This document shows positions 24,548 to 37,607 of a stretch of 64,000 nt of DNA, in pieces. The stretch lies in contig CANNZV010001042.1 of NCBI GenBank assembly GCA_947561585.1, forward strand, positions 270,318-334,317. The letters run 5' to 3'. Within the stretch, counting starts at the first letter, position 1, and every line of letters starts with the position of its first letter. A program made the position numbers and the translations under genes. The notes beneath the pieces were generated by a model. It saw only the letters and a list, made by a program, of their open reading frames with translations. It was not told the origin of the DNA and searched no databases. The stretch comes from Caprella mutica (lineage: Eukaryota; Arthropoda; Malacostraca; Amphipoda; Caprellidae).

Positions 24548-25324
24548 AAAAACGCTTGAGTCAGCTGTTTTTGTGCGGTACAATAGACCGAGCTTCTGTT
24601 TCGGAATATTTCGAATCTGCCATTTCCCTGACAGTAGTTGAGACACGAAGAGTTTCCTCTCAACTACGCATGCATCATTTATTTCGCTTCACAAGATAAT
24701 GCAGTGAAGCAATCACAGTAAATCATCCTAAGGAGAAGCCCTGCAAGAATGGTTCAGGTATTGGATGGCAGACCATTTCCACCATGCACAAGCGTCTTCC
24801 GATAGCGAGATTTCCGTAAAAAGAGTTATTTGAAAAAGATGGATGCTCCGTATGTTTAAAAGTGTGGTCCGTCTGGTGATAAGAATGATGTTTCTTCTAT
24901 ATTTGACTGAATGAAAATATTTAGGTAGGAATTCGAATTTATTACTTATGATATTTCACAAAGATGGACTACCTAGCTGCATGCAGATTGTTGTCATCTC
25001 AATCAAGGATATCTTTAGGTATGGTGTCATTCATTCTTTCATTTCTTGATTTTCGATTTGATATCTCATGGAAGTAATTGAATTATTTTTCAGAAAATTT
25101 CGTCCACTGATTGAATGAAAAAGAAGATTAGATAAATGAGCAGAAGTTGGACTTTTCTTCCTCGAAATCAAGACCACAAATTGATAACTCTTCCTCCTTT
25201 TTTTAAATTTCTATTCGTTACTTGAACTTGATAATTATTGAATATAAATGATATTCTTCTATTGAAAATGATTGTAAACTCGTAATTTACTTGTGCTACA
25301 TATATCCAATGCTTTGAAAAGAAC

Positions 25325-25564
25325 TTGTATAATTGTTCACGGGTCGATAGAATGGATGGCCATGTTTTCAAAAAGACGAAAATCGTCATAAAGAAATCGA
25401 AAGTAGCACAGAGGGAAGTAAATAAAAGTTCATGGACTATGAAAAAGGCAAATAGTCCATTAGAAGAGTCTCTTGGATGCAGTAAAGCTAATCCGTGCAG
25501 TAGTTCCTATTACCCATCTGATGGAATTGATGGAGAAAATCCACTGAAGTGTGATGGAGAATAA
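25325..25564 (+). pseudogene. Possible remnant coding segment in the inverted arm
   Basis: The left-arm frame contains QREVNKSS, ESLGCSK and NP. The right arm (about 28790-28985, minus strand) in the equivalent frame also reads QREVNKSS, ESLGCSK, NP and continues with an in-frame stop before SVMERKAYKPKRLK. Conservation of reading frame between two diverged arms hints that the ancestral element was once translated here, but the sample is small. No family was recognised. Confidence 0.25.
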
Positions 25565-27117
25565 AGCCTCTGAGCTCAAAATATTACATTTTATCTAACT
25601 AAGCTAATGAAAATGGACTAGCATACCAATTTTTTATTCATCAAAAAACACACCAATGAACACAAATTCAGTTTCAAACTATTGATCATTTCACCAACTT
25701 GTCGAAAAGGTTCGAGGATTTGCTTTTAAGATCTTCACCGGAGATTGCTCCGTCGCAATGCTTTCATCTTTTCCTCAGTTGTGACCAAAGCTTTTTTACT
25801 GCATGAGTCAATTACCAATTAGGAACTAGGTTTGGAGGGTAAACACCCAAATAGCGAACAAACTTAGTTACTACTGCCACCTTATATCTCTTAAGATCAG
25901 CTAAATCTGCGTGTTGTATTGTTAAATGCTATTAGTGTTAGATTATACAACTTACTGTGTGCTTTTGCAAAGAATTAAAGGTTTATTTGTATAACCACTG
26001 CTTACACAGACCACTGAGACTCCCCTATAATGAAGTCCTGTATAGTGAACCATCCTGATTAACAGGTCCTGAGTAATGAAGTTCCCACATATTTCGTGTA
26101 GTTGTCAGTTTACTATGCATCTCTTGATTCCAATATAATGAAGTAAGCCCTCTACAGGTACAGCAGTAGTAGCTCTTTATGTAGAAGTTCTACCGTATCA
26201 GTTTCCTATACATGTGAAGGACAGACTCCACTTTAGGAGGAGTGGCTTAAAGTTGTCTTAGCTAACACTCAGAGCACACAGAGAGAGTGGCACTAAATTT
26301 ACATAGGTAGTCACTGTGATAACGAGAATTATTCAGTGTTGAGCACCTCCCCTTCAGATTGCTTTATTCATATATTAAAGACTTCCAATAAGAGATGGAA
26401 TAGTCGATTGGGTGGATATACTAAAGGGACTATTATTTATTGTTCACAGCTATAGGTAGTTTGGTTCTCACTTATTCGTGGGTAAAGAGTTAGGGGGGCC
26501 CCATGATGATTATGAGGGAACAACATTAAATCTTCTACGGTTTCATCATTTAATATCCCCACAATATCGTCGATACAATACTGGAATAACAGGAGAGTTT
26601 ATTTTACGTTCCATTGCATGCAATTCAAATGAACACCAGCAGTTACTTTTTACGATTTTATTTAGCAAATATTGTGCCAATTTCTGTTGGGTGTCTTTAT
26701 GAATTTTTATCCAATCGCCATGGATTCAAATTATGTTTCATGACATTTATTTATACTGTACAGTTAATAATATACTTTTAGATTTAAAAGTGTATTGTTT
26801 ACATGCATTTAATTATATACTATATGCATATTACAATTAGAACAAATACGCTGAAAGGGTATACAAATACACGCATGCATACACGTATACCGCATACCTA
26901 TATTTATTAAATATTGAATAGGATAGATATATCAGTTACTGTCGGTTATAAAACTGCTTTAATGAACTGCCTGAACAAACAGTGGAGTGAAAAATGCCGC
27001 AGTTATTGCAAGTTAGGGAATATTATAATCCTTACCTTCTTACCCTGATATTTGAATGAATTTACCGTATGAGTTATTAAAGGAAGAACAGGCATGTATA
27101 ACGCCCATCTAAACTAG

Positions 27118-27215
27118 CATATAAAACGCAGCGATTTCACCGCCAAGTATAAGTTGAATTTTAGGAGACGTGAACTAGGCGATGAAAATGCAGCGTTTTA
27201 TCTGCTTGTATAGAA
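27118..27215. mobile_element. Small inverted-repeat MITE-like unit
   Basis: ATAAAACGCAGCGATTTCAC is mirrored by GATGAAAATGCAGCGTTTTA about 55 bases later. The loop contains GACGTGAACTAGG, the same string as the hairpin stems at 3350-3450. It resembles the AACGC/GCAGCGTTTT-ended elements at 33960 and 41441. Confidence 0.5.
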
Positions 27216-29408
27216 TATGCTTAAGAGAATAATGCGCATATGAATTCATGCTCTGCAAAGGTACTGAAATATTTTTAGGAACGATGTAGTATTCGGACAC
27301 TCACAGTTTTCGAAAAGTGGGCGCTATAATATAGGTCATGAAACAGCCACCTATTACGAACTATCTTATTTCCCATTTTCCGAGTACTGTAAGTGTCTGA
27401 CTTCTGTGATTTTCCTCTAATTATAAAATTTGAATATCTCGAATACCTAATTTCTAATGTGATTATTGAATAATTTTTGATATTTTCAAATGTTTGTAAA
27501 AATGTAACTTGTTTGAATTATGTTTCCTGTTTTGAATTCTATTTGTCATGCGTAGTTGTCGAAAGAAACTTTCTGTCGTAACTTTCCAAAGAAATAAATA
27601 TCCGTGTGAAGTTATTCTAATGTTTTCTTGTAACAACATCTAGAAAAATAAACTATTTTATATGTTATAAAGTCTGTAAAATAAATTATGTTTTCAGGTT
27701 ATATTTTACGTATTTATAAAAAGACCGAATGTACGACCTTTCAATTCGACACTGTCTTCTTGTTCTTATTTTGGGTTCGATCGAATCCTTAGGTTTCGGT
27801 CAGTTAGATTCAGGGGTTCGGAGATTTCGATAGGTAATTTTTATCGTGCCAAATTGTTCTGTTTTTTGTTATTTGAGTATAATGATTACACTTGTCGTTG
27901 CATTTAAAGTACAGACTTTCAATTTGGTGGCAAAATATTATAAAGGATCTATCTTCCTCTTGGTCCTTTTTCTCTCCATCAATTTTCTTTAGGAATATAG
28001 GGTAATGGATCTATCTTCCAAAATGTAATATTTTCCGTCTTTTATTTTGAACCTGAATTCAATGTTGATGATGTATAGGAGATGTTTACTTGACGAGGAG
28101 TGATGCATGATGCTGACTTTATTCATCAAATAATTCATGAAATTTATATTATAATTAGATATGGAAAAGCGGATACCAGTCGGAAAAAAATTGGATCATA
28201 TTTTATCATAAATATAATAATTTCAGAAGCGATATTTTCGTCGGGAGATGGAATATTTAAATTATTTTAAATTTATGATAGAGTACGATTGGAATTTCGT
28301 CCATTAATTTATCGTCGGAGAGAGATTTATCGTCATCATTTGTAAACGTCGATCAACAATCGATGATTATTTATTTTGTGACTCGGAATGATAGATAAAT
28401 AAGACAGCAAATTATTATTTTAATGTTGACTTTTTTTGAAGACATTTTTCCATTAAAAAAATCCTCCATCTTTTTGCATCAGTTGTAATTTTGCTGGCAC
28501 AGCATGCCTGTAACTCCAGGGCAGGAGCATCGCAGACACGCTTTTCTATCTATCCCAGTAGAGGTTGTCATTCAATGTCTTGGATCCTCCATTATTCAGA
28601 GGATTTCAGACAAGAAAAATCAACGGAGAAGCTCTTTGATCGCGATCTGATGGTAGGGGGGGGGGAAAGAGGGGAGTCATCTCCGTAGAATTTCTTTGAG
28701 ACGAAATCCTCTGTGTATAATGTCGAGAAATATCAATTTTGTGCCATTGAATTTGTTGTTATTGTTCTGGTGCTGTGGATTGTTACTTTAGTCGTTTGGG
28801 CTTATAGGCTTTACGCTCCATCACACTTTAGTGGTTTCTTGCCATCAGATGGGTAATTGGAGAAACTGGATTAAATTTACTGCATCCAAGAGACTCTAGT
28901 AATGGACGTTTTTCATTTTTAATAGACAATGAACTTTTATTTACCTCCCTCTGTTCTCCTCCAATTCTTCATGACAATAATTTACTGGTTTTCTAAACAT
29001 CGTCATTCATCACCGAGTATTCTGCCGTCCAGTGGACAATTAAATGGGATCTTTTGAAAGTAAACGTTCTTGCATAAGCAATTCTGAATAGAAGAAAATT
29101 ACCAATTTTACGAAATTTCTTGAGCTCTTCATACTGATGAGTCTTTTGATATCGAAAATTGCTTTGTAGATGATCCTTTTTACGGAAATCTCGCTATCGG
29201 AAGACGCTTGTGCGTGGTGGAAATGGTCTTCCCTCCAATATCTGAGCCATTCTTGCAGGGCTTCTCCTTAGGATGATTTACTGTGATTGCTTCACTGCAT
29301 TATCTTGTGAAACGAAATAAATGATGCATGCGTGGTTGAGAGGGAAGTCTTCGTGTCTCAACTACTGTCAGGGAAATGGCAGATTCGAAATATTCCGAAA
29401 CAGAAGCT

Positions 29409-29879
29409 TTGGGGTAACTTTTCTGTCCTATCAAAAAAGATGACACAATCTTTCAGATCTTTTAGAATTCATGAATAAATCAGGAGTTCTATTTAAACAC
29501 TATAAAGCTATTAATAATAATAAATAGTTTATTTAAACACAATTAGTTTAAAGTGTTTCAGCTATATAAGTATAAATTAGAAATATATATATTTGGTAAG
29601 AGTAGGAAATTGACATTACAGAAATCAATTTCCGGGCCTCTTTCTTTTAATGATTTCCGCTCAGGGATAAAAACTTTTATCTAGCATATTATAATAATTA
29701 TTATAAAAATAAAGTTTATTTAGTCATTACCAAATTCCATAATTCACATTCAGTAAACTACAAAGTTTACCTACCTAGTTTAGTTTGTTTAGTCCTCTTT
29801 CTGATGACTTAATCCAATGTAAATGTGACTACTAATTCATTAGGCCAGAGGAATACCATACGGTAAATATCTGTGCCTA
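29409..29879. other. AT-rich spacer
   Basis: Nothing supported between the inverted-repeat element and the 41-bp satellite. Confidence 0.45.
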
Positions 29880-32135
29880 GAAAAGAATGCGGAATATTAT
29901 AGACGGTAAATACAGGAACCAGGCAGTTGAATATAGGAACATAACAGAGATTAGTGAATACCAGGCAGTTGAATATAGGAACATAGGACAAAATGTTGAA
30001 TAGCAGACGAAAAACACCGGAACCTTGTATTGAATGCAGAATATTAAACGGTTAATACTGAAACCTAGCACAAAGTGTTGAATATCATACTGAAAAAACT
30101 GGAACCTAGCACAAAGTGTTGAATATCATACTGAAAAAACTGAAACCTAGCACAAAGTGTTGAATACCATACTGAAAAAACTGAAACCTAGCACAAAGTG
30201 TTGAATACCATACTGAAAAAACTAAAACCTAACACAAAGTGTTGAATATCATACTGAAAAAACTGAAACCTAGCACAAAGTGTTGAATACCATACTGAAA
30301 AAACTGAAACCTAACACAAAGTGTTGAATACCATACTGAAAAAACTGAAACCTAGCACAAAGTGTTGAATACCATACTGAAAAAACTGAAACCTAGCACA
30401 AAGTGTTGAATACCATACTGAAAAAACTGAAGCCTAGCACAAAGTGTTGAATACCATACTGAAAAAACTGAAACCTAGCACAAAGTGTTGAATACCATAC
30501 TGAAAAAACTGAAGCCTAGCACAAAGTGTTGAATACCATACTTAAAAACTGAAACCTAGCACAAAGTGTTGAATACCATACTTAAAAACTGAAACCTAAC
30601 ACAAAGTGTTGAAAATCATACTTAAAGAACTGAAACCTAGCACAAAGTGTTGAACACCATACTTAAAAAACTGAAACTTAGCACAAAGTGTTGAATATCA
30701 TACTGAAAAAACTGAAACCTAGCACAAAGTGTTGAATACCATACTGAAAAAACTGAAGCCTAGCACAAAGTGTTGAATACCATACTTAAAAACTGAAACC
30801 TAGCACAAAGTGTTGAATACCATACTTAAAAACTGAAACCTAGCACAAAGTATTGAATACCATACTTAAAAAACTGAAACCTAGCACAAAGTATTGAATA
30901 CCATACTTAAAAACTGAAGCCTAGCACAAAGTGTTGAAAATCATACTTAAAGAACTGAAACCTAGCACAAAGTGTTGAATACCATACTTAAAAAACTGAA
31001 ACTTAGCACAAAGTGTTGAATATCATACTTAAAAAACTGAAACTTAGCACAAAGTGTTGAATATCATACTGAAAAAACTGAAACCTAGCACAAAGTGTTG
31101 AATACCATACTGAAAAAACTGAAACCTAGCACAAAGTGTTGAATACCATACTGAAAAAACTGAAGCCTAGCACAAAGTGTTGAATACCATACTGAAAAAA
31201 CTGAAGCCTAGCACAAAGTGTTGAATACCATACTGAAAAAACTGAAGCCTAGCACAAAGTGTTGAATACCATACTTAAAAACTGAAACCTAGAACAAAGT
31301 GTGTTGAATACCATACTTAAAAACTGAAACCTAACACAAAGTGTTGAAAATCATACTTAAAGAACTGAAACCTAGCACAAAGTGTTGAACACCATACTTA
31401 AAAAACTGAAACTTAGCACAAAGTGTTGAATATCATACTGAAAAAACTGAAACCTAGCACAAAGTGTTGAATACCATACTGAAAAAACTGAAGCCTAGCA
31501 CAAAGTGTTGAATACCATACTTAAAAACTGAAACCTAGCACAAAGTATTGAATACCATACTTAAAAACTGAAACCTAGCACAAAGTGTTGAATACCATAC
31601 TTAAAAAACTGAAACCTAGCACAAAGTATTGAATACCATACTTAAAAACTGAAGCCTAGCACAAAGTGTTGAAAATCATACTTAAAGAACTGAAACCTAG
31701 CACAAAGTGTTGAATACCATACTTAAAAAACTGAAACTTAGCACAAAGTGTTGAATATCATACTGAAAAAACTGAAACCTAGCACAAAGTGTTGAAACCC
31801 ATACTGAAAAAACTGAAGCCTAGCACAAAGTGTTGAATACCATACTTAAAAACTGAAACCTAGCACAAAGTGTTGAATACCATACTTAAAAAACTGAAAC
31901 CTAGCACAAAGTATTGAATACCATACTTAAAAACTGAAGCCTAGCACAAAGTGTTGAAAATTATACTTAAAGAACTGAAACCTAGCACAAAGTGTTGAAT
32001 ACCATACTTAAAAAACTGAAACTTAGCACAAAGTGTTGAATATCATACTTAAAGAACTGAAACCTAGCACAAAGTGTTGAAAATCATACTTAAAGAACTG
32101 AAACCTAGCACAAAGTGTTGAATACCATACTTAAA
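29880..32135 (+). repeat. 41-bp satellite, about 55 copies with higher-order repeat
   Basis: The unit includes CTGAAACCTAGCACAAAGTG and TTGAATACCATACTGAAAAA. A 40-bp variant has CTTAAAAA. The left edge (29880-30060) is degenerate. Diagnostic variants (CTAACACAAAG with GAAAATCATACTTAAAG) recur 735 bp apart at 30596 and 31331, and neighbouring variants keep the same spacing, showing block duplication of about 18 monomers. Confidence 0.96.
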
Positions 32136-32430
32136 ATCAAAATCAATGAACAGTACCTAACATCTAAAGTCCTGTACCTAACATCTAAAGTCCTGTAACT
32201 AACAACTAAAGTCCTGTACCTAACATCTAAAGTCCTGTACCTAACATCTAAAGTCATGTACCTAACACTTAAAGTCCTGTACCTAACATCTAAAGTCCTG
32301 TAACTAACATCTAAAGTCCTGTACCTAACATCTAAAGTCCTGTACGTAACATCTAAAGTCCTGTACCTAACATCTAAAGTCATGTACCTAACATCTAAAG
32401 TCCTGTACCTAACATCTAAGTCCCATAACT
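32136..32430 (+). repeat. 21-bp minisatellite (ACATCTAAAGTCCTGTACCTA)n
   Basis: About 13 copies directly abut the end of the 41-bp satellite with only some 15 bases between. The minus-strand open frame of 112 codons is a repeat artefact. Confidence 0.94.
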
Positions 32431-32794
32431 CATTTTTGTCCATTAAGGATCACAGAGTTCTTCAATTGACAAATTAGATTTTCTTCTCATTTCAAATTGA
32501 GTTTTTGACAAATGGGGAGAATTGCTTGGTTCGAATATTGGATCAGAAATATCTTGAAGATTTGGCAATGGATTCGAATGCTTTGGTTAGGAGATCATAA
32601 TAATATTGATCCATTATAATTGAACTTATTGGTTTCCTTGGTGGAAGTCTTATCAGGTGGATGAATTGAAAAGCAAGGGAAGCACCTACAGCTCTCTGTC
32701 AATTACCTAAATTCTATTCTAATTACCCAATTAAGGTAGGATCAGTTGCTGCTTAAGCTGTGATATCAAGAGCTAATTATAATTTCTAACTTGA

Positions 32795-33600
32795 AGGTAT
32801 TTTCAGGTTTCAAACTTTAAGATTGAAAGTTGTCTATTCATCGTCAGGTACAGGAATGAAACTGGACCAAACTGTGAATTTAATGACCAAATGTCGTTTA
32901 TTATCTCTATATAAACTCGCCATTCGATAATATATTATTTATTTTCATTATTAAAAATATTAATTTTCAAATTTGATAGGAACAGTGGATTTGATATGTA
33001 ACTAGCTACTGCCTACAAAATTCTCCTCCTAGTACCTAAATCTACTTCTATTAATATGTTATAAATATAACCTCTTACATTTTAATTCATACGAAGAGAC
33101 GCGATAGACACCATCTATCTATTTATTTTCTTTTAGGTTATTTGCTCCCATTGTGTTGTTATTTTTTCTTTTTATACATCCTCAAGTTTAAAAAATGATC
33201 TTATTTTCAATTTATCCTACATTGGTCCTAAGTGTCCTGTTTCCTTTTGACGACCTAATACCCCTTACTGAATTAAATATTTAATCATTTCATAATATCA
33301 TTGGTACGTAATAATAATATATAATATTATTTTCAGTTACAGTAGATTCACTTTTGGTAGAATTTTTTTTAGTTAGCAATAGGTAGATACAATATCAAAT
33401 CTACTGCTATATTATATTATTAATTTATGAGTAGCAAGATCAAGATATATATTATTATACATCATTGAGATGCAATATAGAAATAATAAATCTATCCATC
33501 ATATGACTGTTGGTCATAGAGTTCATTATAAGATGCAGGTTTTTCACTCTAATTCCTGACGATGAATGGACATCTCTCTATTCAAAATCTCCAAAACCTA
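32795..33600. mobile_element. Possible element with ends containing TTCATCGTCAGG
   Basis: TTTCAGGTTTCAAACTTTAA then CTATTCATCGTCAGGTACAG (32799-32855) is inverted at 33535-33600 (CCTGACGATGAATGGACATC ... CCAAAACCT). A third copy is in direct orientation at 42440-42545, where GAATTTTATGACCAAAT also matches. The pair may bound an 800-bp element or be independent insertions of one family. Confidence 0.5.
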
Positions 33601-33955
33601 AAAATGCGGACAGCGTTAGAATATAATTGCCCCTTGATGGAAATACCGAATAATAATAAATCTTTACAGTGGAATATATAATATTGCATATTCATCAACA
33701 GGCGCCATCGCTTAACGAACATGTTCTCTGATTTAACTATTTTGACTATTTTTGTGACTATTTAGGTGACTTTATTAGTATTGATATCTAAAGTAGTTAC
33801 TTCTTAATTCTCTTTATATTTTTTTCATAATTAGTCAAAATTATGATATTGATAGTTAAAATTGTATGATATAATAATACCCAATGTATCATAGTTTATA
33901 TAGTTTAGCTGTACATTTACTGATAAATTATAAAAAAAATTACACATTAAAACAG
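33601..33955. other. AT-rich spacer
   Basis: No feature seen. Confidence 0.45.
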
Positions 33956-33957
33956 TT

Positions 33958-34147
33958 CTAATGCTCCTTTCACACGGGCGTTTTATTCATGCAGCAGCAT
34001 AACAAATAGCGCATGTAAAAACGTTACGACTGACTGAACAAACGTAGGTATGTGTTTTGTATATTCGATTAGATTGGGTGTTTTTTAATGCTGCGTTTTC
34101 GTTACTACGACTTGAAAAAAACGCAGCGTGTGAAACATGCCTTAAAT
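33958..34147. mobile_element. MITE with TTTCACACG...CGTGTGAAA ends
   Basis: The left end GCTCCTTTCACACGGGCGTT is mirrored by AACGCAGCGTGTGAAACATG. The family signature (TTTCACAC followed by a GCGTTTTT stretch) is shared with the innermost 200 bp of the palindrome at 41441-41637. A TA-rich flank suggests a TWA-type target, but the duplication is not resolved. Confidence 0.65.
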
Positions 34148-34424
34148 ACCATTTATACTTCTTTCGTTCTATATTGAAGATTATATTCTTCTTATTTTTA
34201 ATGGATACATATTGTTTTTTTGAATAAAAAATACTACATTTTGTTCCCCACTTTTCTTACGGTTGCTCTGAAATAATATATAGCGGAGATGTAGATTTTA
34301 ATTTTCTCTTCGGTAGGAGTGTTCTGCAGCTACAAAATAATAATTAATGTGTTGAAATTGAATTCTCTCTAATTAACATGTTGAAGCATGAACTGAATTG
34401 CTAAAAACAAGATAAACATGTTCA

Positions 34425-34990
34425 GACAAGCTCTAACTTGTTCAGACCATCTCTAAATTGTTCAAACAAGCTCTAACATACTCAAACAATCTCTGAATTG
34501 TTCAGACCATCTCTGAATTGTTCAAACAAGCTCTAACATACTCAAACAATCTCTGAATTGTTCAAACAAGCTCTAACATACTCAAACAATCTCTAACTTG
34601 CTCAAACAAGCTCTAACATACTCAAACAATCTCTGAATTGTTCAAACAAGCTCTAACATACTCAAACAATCTCTGAATTGTTCAAACAAGCTCTAACATA
34701 CTCAAACAATCTCTGAATTGTTCAAACAAGCTCTAACATACTCAAACAATCTCTGAATTGTTCAAACAAGCTCTAACATACTCAAACAATCTCTGAATTG
34801 TTCAAACAAGCTCTAACATACTCAAACAATCTCTGAATTGTTCAAACAATCTCTAACATACTCAAACAATCTCTGAATTGTTCAAACAAGCTCTAACATA
34901 CTCAAACAATCTCTGAATTGTTCAAACAAGCTCTAACATACTCAAACAATCTCTAACTTGCTCAAACAATCTCTGAATTGTTCAAACAAT
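34425..34990 (+). repeat. 20-bp minisatellite in 40-bp dimers
   Basis: The two alternating 20-mers are TTCAAACAAGCTCTAACATA and CTCAAACAATCTCTGAATTG. About 28 monomers form a regular A-B dimer over most of the array, with edges showing other A/B mixes. Confidence 0.95.
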
Positions 34991-35199
34991 ATTAGTTACC
35001 ATCACCTCTCCATTCCCTCTTCACCACCATATCACCTCCAGTTCATCACCCTTTGCTTTCTGTCGTAACTATATCGGTAGCGCTTCTCACGCAGCGATAG
35101 CGTAAAGAGAGATACGTGTGCCCCTTTAACGCGTCTGACGCGTTACACAGGCTGCTATTTAATAACGGGGAAAAAGGGGCAGGGATTGGGGAAAATGGG

Positions 35200-35397
35200 G
35201 AATCTAATGGGTAACTCAATTAATTTAACACGGAATTTAATAGGTAATGGATAGGGAGATCAGTAGGTAATGTAATAGTTAATTCCAATAATTTAACACG
35301 GAATTTAATAACTAATGTAATAGTTAATTCAATTAATTTAGTAGGGAATTTAATAAATAATGTAATAGGGAATTTAATTAATTTATTATGTAATTTT
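35200..35397 (+). repeat. Degenerate 45-bp tandem repeat
   Basis: Three to four units of AACACGGAATTTAATAACTA and ATGTAATAGTTAATTCAATT type, the second with an internal expansion. Confidence 0.65.
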
Positions 35398-36240
35398 GCA
35401 TATATCGAGGACTGTGGAAATTGATATTTAAAACATAGCTTACAAAATTAATTTAAATAATTTATTACTATTATGAGAAACTATTATTATGGATGTATCG
35501 CTAGTATTAGACTGTATATTTAATGTAAGAAAAACCTTCCCCACGTTAATATCACATTACTATAAAGAATTGAATGTATTTGTTAGTGGTAAAAGACTTT
35601 GGAGAGTAAAACACAATTCTTCATGCAAGATGCATTAATATATTTTCTGTTAAATTTTAATTGAGTGATAATGGAATATTATAATACAATGATATTATTA
35701 CAATGTGTAAAATTATCGTCTTTTAGTATTGAATAATTATATTTTTATATATAATTTAAAGAGAAAATTAATTAAGCTATACGAAGTGTAAAACAGTTCC
35801 ATTTAATTTTAAGTCCAATGCGATTAATTCGGGTAAATAATAAATATAAAAACATAAAATAGATTTTTTAAATACCTACGAAAAATTGATTCAAAAGTAT
35901 GTGATTTTCGATACGAAATTGTAAAGTGTATTTGAAAACATTTTCCATATAGATATCATATACGCTAGCAATGTAATTAAATCTACGGAGTTTGAGAACA
36001 CTATTTGACTATACTCTACTATTTCCATTATGTATTATTTATAAAAAATGAAAATAAATTATATTGTGAATCCTTAAGACCTAAAAAGAATATAAAAATC
36101 TACGTGAATACACTATATAAATAGAACACCACCAATTGTAAGAGAGATTCCCCTCTCAATCTTATATGGCCCCACCATAACACTATCTCACCCTAAGGAA
36201 ATCAACAGTTGATACTTTTATGAGATGAATTAATTACTAA
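35398..36240. other. AT-rich spacer with one dispersed-repeat fragment
   Basis: The only recognisable piece is at 36130-36185, an inverted fragment (CTCAATCTTATATGGCCCCA) of the GTGGGGCCATAGAAG family. Confidence 0.5.
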
Positions 36241-36248
36241 TCACTCGC

Positions 36249-36323
36249 AATAAAAGAAATGGCAACTCATAATAAAAGAAATGGCAACTCATAATGAAAA
36301 AAATGGCAACTCATAATAAAAGT
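36249..36323 (+). repeat. 22-bp tandem repeat, 3.4 copies
   Basis: The unit is AATAAAAGAAATGGCAACTC AT. Confidence 0.85.
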
Positions 36324-37607
36324 TACTAATACAATTAATAAATAAGACTTAAAGAGAATAAAAGTAAGATTTATTTAATTGATATGATATTACATTAAAT
36401 TAGTCACTAATTTTCAAAATAGAATAATTTTCATCAGTTTGTAGTGACTGTAAAACTAATTTCTAAAATTTGGATTTTTTTTTCAAAACTTTATAAATAA
36501 AATAAAAATAAAAAAATTAGGGTCGATAGAACCGGGTAACTTTTTAGTTATATTTTACTATTGATAATATGAAATTTACTTGTATTCACTTTAAATAAAT
36601 GTTATAAATAAATGTGCTATATTGATTATACAGTTAGTGGTGTGATATCAAATTGTGTTTCCCATTGTATATGTTATTGTACATTATTTACAATGGTATA
36701 TCACATTATTTGATATTGTGAGGCTTGTAAATATATGCATTATATTTGATATGTAATATTAAACGATAATTTATAGTGTAATATAACTAACTCTAAGTTT
36801 TAATATAATTGGATAAAGTTGAAGTCGTTAAAAAAATTAAAGAAATAAAAATAATTTTATTTCTATATCAAGTCTAATTATTGAAATAATGATAATAATT
36901 ACTAACCATTATACAAAAAATAACATAGCATTATTTAATTAATTAGCACCTCCTTACGAGATAATTACACTGAAAGTTCACCAATGTGAACCTTAGAGGT
37001 TACCGAGAGATTTACCTGTTGAATGTTCACCTATAATTTAAACCATCCATTAAATACCTAAACACAAACTAATACCATTGATAACATCTATTAGAGGTAT
37101 TTCCCTTGACCGATATTCACTGTTTATTTCCTCTTTAACAGCAGGTTATGTTTGCCTGGAAGTTTCTTTTCCACCACAAGGCAGCAGAGTACCACACACA
37201 CCTCACACCTCCCCTCACAACAGAGAGACAGAGACTGAGGGAAGCTGCGGCACAACTTAGAGGGTCACGTGACTGACAGAGGCACTCAGGAAATGCTTTA
37301 CTATATCTATCTTCAAATACTTTCTAAAACCAAACTACTTCGCTAACATACTGAGAATTGAAGAGGGAAATAAATAACCTATATTATAATATAGAACATA
37401 CCTCATTAAGCTAAATTGAAGTGTTTTAACTTGCAGACTCGACAACAGGTGGCGCTTTAGATCGACTGGGATGCAATTTACCGAGGGAATTTAATTTGCT
37501 AGCGTTACCTGTGCGAAATTTAAGCTCATAAGGATTATAAAGTTCGCTTGCGGAAACTTGACGGTATCTTCTTGTTCTAATGGAACTGAGGGGCTTGATG
37601 GTTCGTA
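36324..37607. other. Spacer with two unassigned short open frames
   Basis: AT-rich up to about 37070, then more balanced sequence to 37610. Open frames 37078-37260 (+) and 37426-37626 (-) have mixed composition but no recognisable domain. They could be exon fragments; that cannot be supported here. Confidence 0.4.

Larger units (their letters stand above)
24590..29408. mobile_element. 4.8-kb element with long degenerate inverted arms
   Basis: Three collinear blocks on the left are found inverted on the right: 24590-24835 with 29170-29408 (for example CAAGCGTCTTCCGATAGCGA), 25395-25575 with 28800-28985 (GAGTCTCTTGGATGCAGTAA) and about 25695-25740 with 28665-28715. Block identity is high but interrupted by unmatched spacers, so this is an old palindromic or long-TIR element. 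The outer ends are AGCTTCTGTTTCGG and its complement. No terminal duplication was found, and the superfamily is unknown. The 3-kb centre holds no recognised gene; 28660-28675 is a G-run. Confidence 0.65.

Noticed and set aside
27770..27800. tRNA-like GGGTTCGATCGAATCC
   Set aside because: No acceptor, D or anticodon stems around it; a chance palindrome.
29880..32135. Possible CRISPR-like array
   Set aside because: Units are contiguous with no unique spacers, and the context is eukaryotic.
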